From Trujillonella endophytica (GTDB taxonomy: Bacteria; Actinomycetota; Actinomycetes; Mycobacteriales; Geodermatophilaceae), in the NCBI RefSeq assembly GCF_019799905.1, contig NZ_JABGCI010000012.1:62001-126000 (forward strand): 64,000 nt of DNA, given 5' to 3'. The number at the start of each line of letters is the position of its first letter. The stretch's first letter is position 1. Of the stretch, positions 45,002 to 54,880 are shown piece after piece. Below the pieces are notes generated by a model, which searched no databases, was not told the origin of the DNA, and saw only the letters and a program-made list of their open reading frames with translations. Both the position numbers and the translations under genes were made by a program.

Positions 45002-47085
45002 GTCGTCAGACCGTCGAGCAGCCCATTTACTCCCAGCGTGCCCGCCTGGTCCCCGAAGAGGGTCAGCACGAGTCTGCGGTCGAGGAACCGATTGGCGTTG
45101 TCGCAGGAGGTCTCCGACAGGAACGTGCAGAAGTGGCACGCGGCGCCGTGCAGAAAGTCCTCCTGCCCCCGAGGGACACGGTGAGAACACACGGGATCGG
45201 AAGAGCACCGCGCTGCTTTCGTCAAGGCACGTGTGACGAGTCGCTCCATCGCCTTGCGTGCGGACTGCTCGACGAGGCCGCCCAGAGTCCCGTCACTGTC
45301 CGGCGAAGTGGTAGAGATCAAGAACCCGGCGGCTGGCTCGTAGTCGTCAGTTCGCCGCCACGCGTAGACCCGCTCACTCAGTGAGGCGGATCCGTAGCCG
45401 GCGTCGAGCGCCATCTGGCGGATCACCAAGTGGGCCAAAGTGTGAGCCGCCCAGTATCGAGGGGGCTCCAGGCGGCTGTCTGGGTCCGCGATTGCCGCAG
45501 AGGTGCTCGTGCGCCGCCTGACGTTGCGTCGGTGCGCCTCTTGATGGGCTTTCCAGAGCGCGGAATCGAGTACCGCGTCCTCCCATGGGTCCACGAGGTC
45601 TTCGCGGAGTCGGACGAACACACCTTCGCCGTGGTCCTCCGTCGCCGGAACCCAACGCGGTTGCTTGCGCGCCAATGGGGCGAGACGCTCCGGCGCGTCC
45701 CCGATGCGGTCGAAGGCATCGACTCGAGTGAAGCCGACGAACGCATTCACCTTCTTCAGCCGGTCGACGGCCGCGATCGTCTCGATGGCTGGGAGCAATT
45801 TGCTGGGGACCTCCACGTCACGGATTCGGAAGTCGCTCTCACGGGCGTGCTTCGCGAAATCCGCCGGACGGATGAGCGTTCGCCACTCAGGTGCACGTAG
45901 CTCGATCGGGCTGTACGGCGTGGTACGGCCGTGGTCTTCGGCCCCCCCGGCGGCCAGCTGGAGGGCCTCCCAGACGGTTTCGTCCGGTACGTCGGACAGG
46001 TCTAGACCGTCCTTGAGGACGAATTTCTTGAACATGGGCACTACCGCCTCGGTGGTCGCCATCGCCCGCAGTTCAGCCGAGACGCTCTGCAGCCGGACAG
46101 CGACATCGACTGCCTTGAGCTCCTTGCTCTCCGGCACGACGAGAAGGCTGATCGTGGCCGGGAACCACTGGTTGGCCGCGCCCAGCAGCATGAGCTTCGT
46201 CTCCGCCGTGCACTTCTCGAACGTCCCGAGGTGGGGGTGGCGTCCGCGGCAGTGCGGCATCCGCTCGGCTCCAGCTGTCCCCGTGAGCTCTCGCATGCTT
46301 CGCGTCAGTCCACAAGCGACACAGGTGACACGCACCTCCGGACCGATGTTGCTGCGCCACTCGAGCATCCGCAGCCTCGTGGCGGGATTCGTCACTCCGG
46401 GCGCCTTTTCACACGTCCAGGTCCCACCGTGCGAGCCGTGGACGAAGGCGGTGTAGGGGAACTCATCCAGGTGACCGTTCAGGCAGGCAACTAGGTACCT
46501 CGCCGGAACGGCCACGCTTTCCCGAGGCTTCCCCTTGCCGTTGCGGCCCTTGCACTGCTTGTGGACGAAGCGCGCTTGGTCAGGACGCATGCCGATCGTG
46601 TTGAGGAATGTGAAGACACCGCCCTCGCCCTCGAACGGAGCCAGGCGATCACAACCAGTGCAGCGTAACCATCGGGGAAAGGCAGTGGCCGGGACGCCGA
46701 GCCGCGGGACCTCCCGCGGTCCCACCTCCTGTCGGGGAGGCCGACGGAGTTCGCGGACCTGGCGACCCAGCTGCGCCTTGACCGCCTCGATCAGGCGTGG
46801 CTCGAAGACCTGCAGAGCTCCGCCCATCTGCGCGTAGGCCCGCTCCCAGGCGTCCAAGCCCTGCGGCATGACGGCGATGTGCGGCAGGTCGACCGACGCG
46901 CCGATACCGGCGGTGTAGAGAAGAGCGGTCGGCCGTACCGAGCCGACGCGGCCGAAGTTCTTCGGCTTGACCGCGTCCTGGTGCTCGAAAGGGTCAACGA
47001 TGTCCGCCGTGGCGACATACGCAGCTGAGGCACCGGTCTCGCCCGACGTGTCCGCACTGGGGTCGGTGGCGGCCGTCTCCGTCAC
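44998..47085 (-). CDS. drmB: DrmB, DISARM DUF1998 protein
   Basis: A 695-residue protein with a C-terminal DUF1998 region (HTLAHLVIRQMALDAGYGSA, then VCSHRVPRGQEDFLHGAACH and CHFCTFLSETSCDNANRFLD), a family of zinc-type modules that partners with helicases. An N-terminal LRCTGC and further cysteine groups (CVACGL) suggest more zinc sites. DrmB forms a complex with the DrmA helicase. The start is the GTG at 47085, overlapping the drmA stop. Confidence 0.88.
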   Translation of the reverse strand: MTETAATDPSADTSGETGASAAYVATADIVDPFEHQDAVKPKNFGRVGSVRPTALLYTAGIGASVDLPHIAVMPQGLDAWERAYAQMGGALQVFEPRLIEAVKAQLGRQVRELRRPPRQEVGPREVPRLGVPATAFPRWLRCTGCDRLAPFEGEGGVFTFLNTIGMRPDQARFVHKQCKGRNGKGKPRESVAVPARYLVACLNGHLDEFPYTAFVHGSHGGTWTCEKAPGVTNPATRLRMLEWRSNIGPEVRVTCVACGLTRSMRELTGTAGAERMPHCRGRHPHLGTFEKCTAETKLMLLGAANQWFPATISLLVVPESKELKAVDVAVRLQSVSAELRAMATTEAVVPMFKKFVLKDGLDLSDVPDETVWEALQLAAGGAEDHGRTTPYSPIELRAPEWRTLIRPADFAKHARESDFRIRDVEVPSKLLPAIETIAAVDRLKKVNAFVGFTRVDAFDRIGDAPERLAPLARKQPRWVPATEDHGEGVFVRLREDLVDPWEDAVLDSALWKAHQEAHRRNVRRRTSTSAAIADPDSRLEPPRYWAAHTLAHLVIRQMALDAGYGSASLSERVYAWRRTDDYEPAAGFLISTTSPDSDGTLGGLVEQSARKAMERLVTRALTKAARCSSDPVCSHRVPRGQEDFLHGAACHFCTFLSETSCDNANRFLDRRLVLTLFGDQAGTLGVNGLLDGLTT

Positions 47086-50000
47086 GCGTCCACGTCCGAG
47101 GGAAAGACCCAACCGGGAGCACCCGGCGGGTCAGGCTCAGCGACGCGGTCGCCGTACGAGCGAACGACCAGGCTGATCTCCGGCTGGACCTCTCGCATCG
47201 AGTTGGCAACCCGCAGGTACACGTCGTCTCCGAAGGCAGGGCCCTCCTCGGGGCTCACCAGGAGGCCTCCCGCCCCCGTGTAGTCGATGTCGGGCACGGC
47301 CTTCGCCTTCTTGTACCAAGCGTCCAGTCGACGGGTGAGCTTGTTCCTGATTTCTTGCACGCGGTCGTCGGCGTCAGAACCTGCCGCTCGCCGGGCGATG
47401 ACCTCCACCAAGTTCTGGAGGGTGGTGAACCGCGACGTGATGCTCCACGCGCCAGCTTGGGGGGAGTACGAAGGCGTCCGGCCGACATCCAGGACCCGAG
47501 CTATCGACACGAGCACACCCGTGAGTCCGCGCTCCAGAGAGCTGTCCGAGTAGGGAGTGACGGACAGAGCTTCCACGTGGGCGTAGAACGTCCGGTGGTC
47601 GTGCTCGAACTGCTCGTAGTGCGCCATGTCTCGCGGACGGGAGCGGTTGGCGAGCGTGACCACGAGCCCGGGCTTGTCCGACACGCGTCCCACACGGGAA
47701 GAAGCCTGGATGTACTCAGCGGTGTTCTTGGGCTGCCCCACGACGAGCATGAGGCCGAGACGTCCGACGTCGACCCCGACTTGGAGCATCGACGTAGCGA
47801 GGACGACGTCATAGGGCCGGCTTCCTGCTCGCTTGGGAACCGCTTTGTCCGCCTTCCGGAGAGCGGCGTGCACGTTGTGCGCCTGCGTGGTGTCCCAATC
47901 CGGGTCGAACGGCGCTGACAGCCGGTCGAGTGTCTTGGTGATGTCTGTCGAAGAGACTCGCGAAGTCAGCTCGCCGATCTCCAGCCCCCAGGTACCGCGA
48001 CGCGGGTAGCCGCTGGCCTTGTCCGGGTTGGTGATCCGCGTCGTGACATCGTCATCGAGATACCTGCGCATGCCGGCCAGTTCGCGCGTAGCGCTGAAGT
48101 AGCCGACGAGCGTCATGTACGGGTCGGCCACTTCGCCGTGCTGATCCAACAGCTTTTGTCCAGCCTGCAGCACAATTTCGCTGACGCGGATCTCAGCCAG
48201 GGTCAGTTTGGCTCCGTGGGCGCACACTCCCAGATAGCGCCGGCCTGGATGCTCGGCCGACACGGGCACTTCCTTGGAGAAGTACGTGTCTGAGACGTCG
48301 ATGACCTGCGGCGGGAAAATCTCGATCCCTCGTCCGTAGAGGCGCAACACCTGATTCTCGGCGTTCCGGCTGGTGGCCGTGGATGCGACGACCAGCGGTC
48401 GAACGGGATCGGCAATCGCCACGTCTGTACCCCGCTGCCAACTGCACAATGTGTCGACGGCCACTTCGAACAACCCGACGGCAGTGCCGAGCGCGCCGGT
48501 GATGAGGTGCAGCTCGTCCTGGATAACGAGATCCGGCGGGCGAAGGCGGCCGGCGGCCTGGACGGTCACCTTGGGCAGGAGGCCGCTCGCGTTGTGGCTG
48601 GTGCCAGTACAGACGGCCACGGGTGTGTCCGGGTGGCGATACCCGTGACGCGGACAGCGCTGGGCGACATGCCCGAAGAGGCTCGCTGCCTGGCCCTCCC
48701 GAGCGATACGGGCGAACTTGTCGACCGTCGCGAGCAGGAAGCTGGGCGGATACCGGTAGATCTCCTCGTCGACAGTGAGGACCGGCAGACCGTCCTCGAC
48801 CGTGCCGCCATCGGCGAAGGGGCATTCCGCGCCCAGCCTGGCGCCGCAGTGGACGAGCACGCGGCGACGGGCTTTGTCGAGACGGATGTGCTGCTTGGGC
48901 GAGATGGGCGACCCGCACCACGGGCACCGCTGGAGCTGGAGCACGGTGACGCCGTAGGGGCGCCCTTCGGTGGCTATGGCTTTGCCGATCTGCTCCTCAG
49001 CCTCGTCGTAGGACTTGGGACTGACGTTGCTGCCTACCCACAGTCCGATCCTGAACGGTTCCTCCCCCCATGTGTTCGGATCCTCGCGACGGACGAGCTC
49101 GGCCGCGCAGACGAGCGCGGTGGCGCGTTGAAACTGCTGCGTGGTGAGCAAGCGCAACGTGTACCGCATGAGCACGGCGACACCATCTCCACCATCCAGC
49201 ACGCCGTCCGGGGACTCGACCACACCCTGGAGCCGTCGGATCGCGAAGGTGTACGCCGCGAGCCCGAGGTAGGCCTCCGTCTTGCCGCCACCGGTCGGGA
49301 AGAAGAGCAGCTCCGCGCGGGCGGCCTCGCTGCTGCGGCGAGCGGACGTCGGATCTGTCAGGGCATGAAGCTGCATGAGGATGAAGCCGATCTGGAAGTG
49401 CCGCCATGACGCGGCACCCTCCCCCTTGGCGGCCACCTTCTCGGACGCGGCGGCAATGCTGAGAGCGGCATCCTCGGAGCGGGCCTGCGCCACCTGACTG
49501 TGCACTCGCTGGTCAGCCATGACCCGGTTCATGAACTGGAAGGCGCGGAAAACGTCAGAATCCGAGCCGAGCAGTGTAAGGCCTTCCTCGAGCCGGTTCG
49601 CGGCCGCGCCGGCGTCCTCGATGGCGATCTCCGCGATCGTACGAAGGTGCTCCGGAAGCCCAGCCGCGTCAGAATGCCGGAGCTGGAGCCACTCCCTGTA
49701 ACCGACCAGGAGAGGCGAGAGACCCTCGACGACCTCGGACTGGGAGCCCGACGCGAGCCGCTTCATCGAGAGAAGCGTTCCCTCAACGCCTGAGGCGACA
49801 GTCTGCGGGATTTCTGCCGTCGGAACCCAGGTGGTTCGGACACGATTGGCCGAGCGCGAGTCCTCGGCTAGATCCCGTCGCCATACACCGTCAGGAGATG
49901 GAGGGAGCGTGCTCCAGGTCGCGGAGCAGGTCCTGCCGACGGCGAACTCGAGGCGGTCCCGGTAGAGCAGCTCCAGTCGCTGCTCCTCCTCATCCAACCC

Positions 50001-50777
50001 GGGCGCCAGGGCATCCAGAGGGTCGTGGATGGGGAGGAACGAATTGCTTCCATCAGCGGCGGCCGCCTCCAGTTCCGCCTGGAAGAGCCATTGGCGTGGC
50101 GGCAAATTTCCGTCGGTCACTCGTCGGTTCTGCAGGGCGACTTCGACGATGAGGGTCCCATCACCATCCGCCAACACCTCGACGCTGACGGAAACTTCGA
50201 CGGACCCTGCGTGTTCCAGGACCGGTAGGTCGAGCTCAGCACCGGGCAGGAGCTGGCTAGCGAGGACCGGGATCCGGTACTCGTGAGGAGTGCGGTCGAA
50301 GTAGGTGCGCGTGCGCCCGTCTTCGTCCATCTCCCGGCGCGCGGCGTAAGACCCCCACCGTGCGATGAGCGTCAGGCCGGGCCCGCCCGGGGCCATGCGG
50401 AAGCGCAGCCCCATCGACGAGGGGGCGATCAGCTTCGACGCCGGCCCCTTGTCGTCGGCCTCCTCCGGATCGTCCGACTCCATCACTTCGAGGTCCGATG
50501 CCTCTGGGACGCCCGCACTGGCCTCGTCCGCCGCGGCCAGCAATGGCGCCTCTACGGCTCGCAGGTCAGCGACATCCGTAGTCGCCGAAACATGCGGGCT
50601 TTCGACAGTCACAGTCGTGTCGACCTTGACCGGAGCGAGCGCACCCGCGAGATAGCGCCCGCGCGGGTTTCCGACGACCGTTTCCGCCGGACCATCCCAC
50701 GGTCCGACCAGATCGGCCACCAGCAAACGATGAAGCTCGTCCCGAACATCCGCCGAGGTCGTCATCGCATGCGTCAT
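47082..50777 (-). CDS. drmA: DrmA, DISARM helicase
   Basis: A 1231-residue superfamily 2 helicase. Walker A is PTGGGKTEAYLGLAAY, motif II VIQDELHLITGAL, and the second RecA domain has LATSMLQVGVDVGRLGLML and YIQASSRVGRVSDKPGLVVT. The ~450-residue N-terminal part has no recognised domain, in keeping with the family. DrmA and DrmB are the DISARM core that binds incoming DNA with a free 5' end and blocks phage genomes. Its ATG overlaps the drmMI stop (ATGA). Confidence 0.92.
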   Translation of the reverse strand: MTHAMTTSADVRDELHRLLVADLVGPWDGPAETVVGNPRGRYLAGALAPVKVDTTVTVESPHVSATTDVADLRAVEAPLLAAADEASAGVPEASDLEVMESDDPEEADDKGPASKLIAPSSMGLRFRMAPGGPGLTLIARWGSYAARREMDEDGRTRTYFDRTPHEYRIPVLASQLLPGAELDLPVLEHAGSVEVSVSVEVLADGDGTLIVEVALQNRRVTDGNLPPRQWLFQAELEAAAADGSNSFLPIHDPLDALAPGLDEEEQRLELLYRDRLEFAVGRTCSATWSTLPPSPDGVWRRDLAEDSRSANRVRTTWVPTAEIPQTVASGVEGTLLSMKRLASGSQSEVVEGLSPLLVGYREWLQLRHSDAAGLPEHLRTIAEIAIEDAGAAANRLEEGLTLLGSDSDVFRAFQFMNRVMADQRVHSQVAQARSEDAALSIAAASEKVAAKGEGAASWRHFQIGFILMQLHALTDPTSARRSSEAARAELLFFPTGGGKTEAYLGLAAYTFAIRRLQGVVESPDGVLDGGDGVAVLMRYTLRLLTTQQFQRATALVCAAELVRREDPNTWGEEPFRIGLWVGSNVSPKSYDEAEEQIGKAIATEGRPYGVTVLQLQRCPWCGSPISPKQHIRLDKARRRVLVHCGARLGAECPFADGGTVEDGLPVLTVDEEIYRYPPSFLLATVDKFARIAREGQAASLFGHVAQRCPRHGYRHPDTPVAVCTGTSHNASGLLPKVTVQAAGRLRPPDLVIQDELHLITGALGTAVGLFEVAVDTLCSWQRGTDVAIADPVRPLVVASTATSRNAENQVLRLYGRGIEIFPPQVIDVSDTYFSKEVPVSAEHPGRRYLGVCAHGAKLTLAEIRVSEIVLQAGQKLLDQHGEVADPYMTLVGYFSATRELAGMRRYLDDDVTTRITNPDKASGYPRRGTWGLEIGELTSRVSSTDITKTLDRLSAPFDPDWDTTQAHNVHAALRKADKAVPKRAGSRPYDVVLATSMLQVGVDVGRLGLMLVVGQPKNTAEYIQASSRVGRVSDKPGLVVTLANRSRPRDMAHYEQFEHDHRTFYAHVEALSVTPYSDSSLERGLTGVLVSIARVLDVGRTPSYSPQAGAWSITSRFTTLQNLVEVIARRAAGSDADDRVQEIRNKLTRRLDAWYKKAKAVPDIDYTGAGGLLVSPEEGPAFGDDVYLRVANSMREVQPEISLVVRSYGDRVAEPDPPGAPGWVFPSDVDA

Positions 50778-53700
50778 GCCTCCTCCACAATATCCAGCTC
50801 GTCGGCCTCGTCCGTGCCTTTGGCGCCGCTCTGCATGACAGAGCGCCGGTGGTTTTCTTCGAGAAGACGGTCGAGTACCTCCACGCGAGCAACAGGGCTG
50901 ATTGTGAAGCGGTCCGACTGCCTATACGTGTAGAAGCCATGCTCGAGGGCAACGTCCTCCCAGCCGTAAGATCGAAGAACCGCCCGGTCCAACTCGGCAT
51001 GAATGTCTCGCAAGCGGTCAACATCCCGATCACCCGAGCGATCTGGGTCATTGACCAAGTTGTACAGCTTGGTCAGGCCCAGCCGTCGGCGCAGCATCAT
51101 CTCGCGACGTTCCTCGTCCAAAATTCGCCCAATAGCTCTCAGAATGTCATTAGGCGCCGGTCGCGGGAAGGTCACGAAGACGCTAGACGGTGTGTATCGA
51201 GAATCGTTTCGCATCGCCGACCCGTACATCATCGCCCAAGCCTGATGGAGACTTGACGACAGCACAGCCTGGTCAACATAGTCGTCCGTCGCGAACACGA
51301 CCAGCGCATGACTGAAAACCTGACCATTAGGGACCCGCAGAGGCATCAATGATCGGCTGGTTAGCGCAATGACCAGTACGGTTTCGAGTCCTTGAATCGC
51401 TTCGTACATACCGGGCCGCGCATTCCAGTACTTCCACCACTCGTGGACCATTCGAGGATAGCGAGCGGCGTCCTTGGCCATGCGATCCGGTTTCACAAGG
51501 GTCTCTATCACTTGCCAGGGCTCCTCGAAGGAGGCTGCAGCGTCTAGCGACAGTTCTTTAAAGTTGATTACCCAGCGACTGGCCGAAGAGTCAGGCCGAG
51601 AATTCAGGTCCTCGCCGTTCAGATATGGGAAAAGAACCTCGCTGTTCTGCGGGCTCCGGTCGAGAAGACGCTGCGCTTCCTCTTGCCGCAGGAGGAAACC
51701 GCTCCCCAGGACGATAGAGCCCTGGAATGCGATCCTCCGGTTCTCCACGAGAGGCGCGGGGGGACCAGAGACTCGCCCCTCCGGTTCGAGCAGCGAAGAA
51801 ATCATTGGAACTGGAACCCCGTCGGCCACGCGAGGTACCTCCGGAGCGACTGCCGCAAGAGACGCCCACACTGCCGCATACTCAAGATTGGCGCCTCGCG
51901 CGGGCCACGAAGCACTGCGCACAGCGCGGCGAACCACCAGGCCTTCAGAAACCAACCGGTCCAAAGCGACCTCCCGGGTGTCACCCTGCGCGATCGTGTT
52001 GGTAGCGATAAGTCCCAGCTGACCACGGTCACGGGCGAGCAAGGCGCTAGCTCGAAGGAAGAAGTAGGCAACAAGGTCAGCATTGCCAGCGGTGCCACTG
52101 GCGAGCTGATTGACCAACCAAAGGCGGATGTTTTGTCCCATTGCTGGACTGATCTTCTTGCCGCCCAGGAAGGGTGGATTGCCGATGACCGCGTCGAAGC
52201 CGCCGTGATCGATCATCACATCGGGAAACTCAATAACCCAGTGCAACGGTTCCCACCGCTCGAAGTCACTACTAACACTCGGAGACAATCCGTCGTCAAG
52301 GATTTCGTCGAGACCGCGGCGGTCCCCGACTCCTGCGTCAGGGAACGCATCCATAAGGGACAATGCGAGCGCTTCGTACTTAGCGTCAAGCTGCCGACCG
52401 GGCTTGCCTCCGATACTGAGCCCTGCGGCGATGATGCCGTCACCGATGGCGCGGAGTACCTGGTTGTTTTCCGTCAGCTGGGCAAGAAGCGCTCGCTTGG
52501 CTCGAGTGGAGCGCATGCTGTCGGCCTCGGAAACGGGCGTCGAGAGCTGGTGCCGCACGTCGGTCGCGCGGCGGATCGCAGAGTCGACATCGACGGTGAA
52601 GCCCGGATCGCGCAGCCGCGCTGCGCTCGGGTCGATGTGAAGGCCGCGGAGCTGGCGCAGCTCGGAAAGACCAAGCAGCGAGTTGCCGCAGAGGATCTTG
52701 TCATCGACGAACGAGAAAGGTCGGTCGGGGTCGAGAGACACGAGCCAGAGCGAGAGCTTGCACATCTCTACCGCCATCGGGTTGATGTCGGCACCATAGA
52801 GGCAGTGCGCAATCACTTCACGGATGGACTCGACTCGGCGGTGATGCCTTTGATCGGCAGTTGAGTCCTCGCGGGTGATTCCCTCCCGGTCCCACGCCTC
52901 GAGCAGGCGGTCAGCGAGGTAGCGCGCTGCTGCCACCAGGAAGGCTCCAGAGCCAACTGCGATGTCAGCGACCTTGAGGTCCAGCAGCTGTGACGCTGAG
53001 ATGGGCACCCATTCGGTTGTCTTCGCCGTCTGCAGTGGCCCCGGCGAGTAGACGAGGGGTTCGAGGGCGTGGTGCACGACCTCCTCTGCCAGCGACCGAG
53101 GTGTGTAGTGAGTGCCCGACGTAGCCCTGGATCGGGTCTCCACCACCACGAGCCCACCCGCTGGGACCACGTATGGCAGACCGCGTGGGTCGAGGCGCAT
53201 CAGCTTGTAGTAGCCGATGAGTTCCTCCACGAGGGCGCCATCACCGACGACCGGTCGGAGCCGGCGTCGAGCCTCGTCCTGGACCGCGATGTCGCCGCTC
53301 TCGGCGTACGCCTTGGCGAGCTGTCGCACCGTGCGACTCTTCGCCGCCGGCTGATGCTCCTTCACCCAGGCGACTAGACGCTCGGCGAAGTCGTCCTGGT
53401 CCTCCTCCGCTAGGTCATTGAGCTCGTGCAGCGTCTCGAGTGCCACCTCGGGCTCGGACCCGTTCTCCGGACCTTGGAGGCCGACGACGACCTCATCGGT
53501 ATACCGAGCGGAGTACCCCAGCAGACCCTCGTAGACGTAGCCGATCTGCTCGACGTCGAGCTCGCGGAAGGAGACCTGCCGGTCCTCTCCGTTGACGTCG
53601 ACGTGCTGGACGGATCGGAGGACGTGGAACATGACCCGGTCGTCGACGAGCACCTGCAGCCCGCCGCTGACTTCGTTCACCGATGTGAGCCAGGGGAACC

Positions 53701-54880
53701 GGTCCGGGTCGAAGAGCGACCCACCGTAGGCCGGCATGCGGAGGTCTTCGAAAGTCGCCCCTTCATAGAGAGCCCGGCTCGTTGCGAGCAGACGGTGCCA
53801 CGTGTCGAAGGTCGACCCGAGTGCCTCGTCCCCCTCCACTCCAACCGCGTGACGGCGGCGCTCGTCGAGGCGGTCGAGGACGTCGGAGATGCCGTACGCC
53901 TCGCGATAGAGCTGTTGCGTCGGGAGCAGCTCGTTCGCCTCGGCGAAGAGGAGGAAGACGGTGCGCATCATGGAGGTGACAGCGGCGTCGTAGACCTCGT
54001 GCGCGTTGGCCGGGAGAGGCGATGCCGAGCCATCGGCAAGGGCGTGCAGATGGGACGCGGAGAAGGACTGGACGAGCAGTTCCACGGACGCGCGGACCTG
54101 GTTGCCCAGTGCGTCGGTGATCTCTTCCGCGCTCGCCATGCTGGCCTCAAGAAGTGCGTCGAGTCGGCGGTCCCGGGCTCCGCCGGCGAGCGAGGTCAGC
54201 CGGGCCAGCGCCCAGAAAGCGTCGCGCAGATCGGGTTCTTCACGGAAGAGTGCCCCGTCGAAGATTCCGGATCCCGTGCCACCTTGGGCGTTCTGCCAGA
54301 CCAACGACCACCAGCGTCCGTCGGTCACGATGGCCACGGGCGCTCGGGTGCCGCCGTTCTCGCCTGACGCTCGGAGCAGCGCCGCACCGCGGTCGATGCT
54401 GCTCGCCGTCCACCCATCGGCACCCGGCGCGGTGAGATCCTCGGTCGGCTCGATGACCAGTACGAGAGCCGCGCGAGCACCCCCCGCGTCGAGCGCACCC
54501 GAACTCTGGACCGTCACCGAAGCATCCAGGTTCGTCGCAGTGACGGCTGCGTCCAGATCCGTCCGGTAGTACTCCCCCCACTCCAAGACGTCAGTCACGA
54601 AGGTCTGGACCCAGGCATCGCGCTGGCCGAGATACCGGGACGATGTCTCGACGTCCGTGCGGTCCTCGGCGCGCATCCACTCGGTCCAGGCTTTCTCCCA
54701 GTCGCCGAAGCCGGACCGGAATGCCTCTCGTACGTCGTCGACGGCGTCGTCGGGCCGTGCCAGTCCAGCCGGGAACTGAGCCTTCAGCGCGGGTCGGGAC
54801 AGGAACGGCCCGTCCGTCAGCACGAGTTCGAGCCATGCGAACAGGTCTTCCGTACGACGACGTGGCCGACGCGGTCTCAC
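50774..54880 (-). CDS. drmMI: DrmMI, class 1 DISARM adenine methyltransferase
   Basis: A 1368-residue N6-adenine DNA methyltransferase of the Eco57I/BREX-PglX-like build. The catalytic motif FDAVIGNPPFLGGK and the SAM site VADIAVGSGAFLVAAARYL with DINPMAVEMCKLSLWLVS are clear; the C-terminal part is a target-recognition domain. In class 1 DISARM this enzyme marks self DNA so the DrmA-DrmB complex spares it. The GTG at 54880 overlaps the drmD stop. Confidence 0.92.
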   Translation of the reverse strand: MRPRRPRRRTEDLFAWLELVLTDGPFLSRPALKAQFPAGLARPDDAVDDVREAFRSGFGDWEKAWTEWMRAEDRTDVETSSRYLGQRDAWVQTFVTDVLEWGEYYRTDLDAAVTATNLDASVTVQSSGALDAGGARAALVLVIEPTEDLTAPGADGWTASSIDRGAALLRASGENGGTRAPVAIVTDGRWWSLVWQNAQGGTGSGIFDGALFREEPDLRDAFWALARLTSLAGGARDRRLDALLEASMASAEEITDALGNQVRASVELLVQSFSASHLHALADGSASPLPANAHEVYDAAVTSMMRTVFLLFAEANELLPTQQLYREAYGISDVLDRLDERRRHAVGVEGDEALGSTFDTWHRLLATSRALYEGATFEDLRMPAYGGSLFDPDRFPWLTSVNEVSGGLQVLVDDRVMFHVLRSVQHVDVNGEDRQVSFRELDVEQIGYVYEGLLGYSARYTDEVVVGLQGPENGSEPEVALETLHELNDLAEEDQDDFAERLVAWVKEHQPAAKSRTVRQLAKAYAESGDIAVQDEARRRLRPVVGDGALVEELIGYYKLMRLDPRGLPYVVPAGGLVVVETRSRATSGTHYTPRSLAEEVVHHALEPLVYSPGPLQTAKTTEWVPISASQLLDLKVADIAVGSGAFLVAAARYLADRLLEAWDREGITREDSTADQRHHRRVESIREVIAHCLYGADINPMAVEMCKLSLWLVSLDPDRPFSFVDDKILCGNSLLGLSELRQLRGLHIDPSAARLRDPGFTVDVDSAIRRATDVRHQLSTPVSEADSMRSTRAKRALLAQLTENNQVLRAIGDGIIAAGLSIGGKPGRQLDAKYEALALSLMDAFPDAGVGDRRGLDEILDDGLSPSVSSDFERWEPLHWVIEFPDVMIDHGGFDAVIGNPPFLGGKKISPAMGQNIRLWLVNQLASGTAGNADLVAYFFLRASALLARDRGQLGLIATNTIAQGDTREVALDRLVSEGLVVRRAVRSASWPARGANLEYAAVWASLAAVAPEVPRVADGVPVPMISSLLEPEGRVSGPPAPLVENRRIAFQGSIVLGSGFLLRQEEAQRLLDRSPQNSEVLFPYLNGEDLNSRPDSSASRWVINFKELSLDAAASFEEPWQVIETLVKPDRMAKDAARYPRMVHEWWKYWNARPGMYEAIQGLETVLVIALTSRSLMPLRVPNGQVFSHALVVFATDDYVDQAVLSSSLHQAWAMMYGSAMRNDSRYTPSSVFVTFPRPAPNDILRAIGRILDEERREMMLRRRLGLTKLYNLVNDPDRSGDRDVDRLRDIHAELDRAVLRSYGWEDVALEHGFYTYRQSDRFTISPVARVEVLDRLLEENHRRSVMQSGAKGTDEADELDIVEEA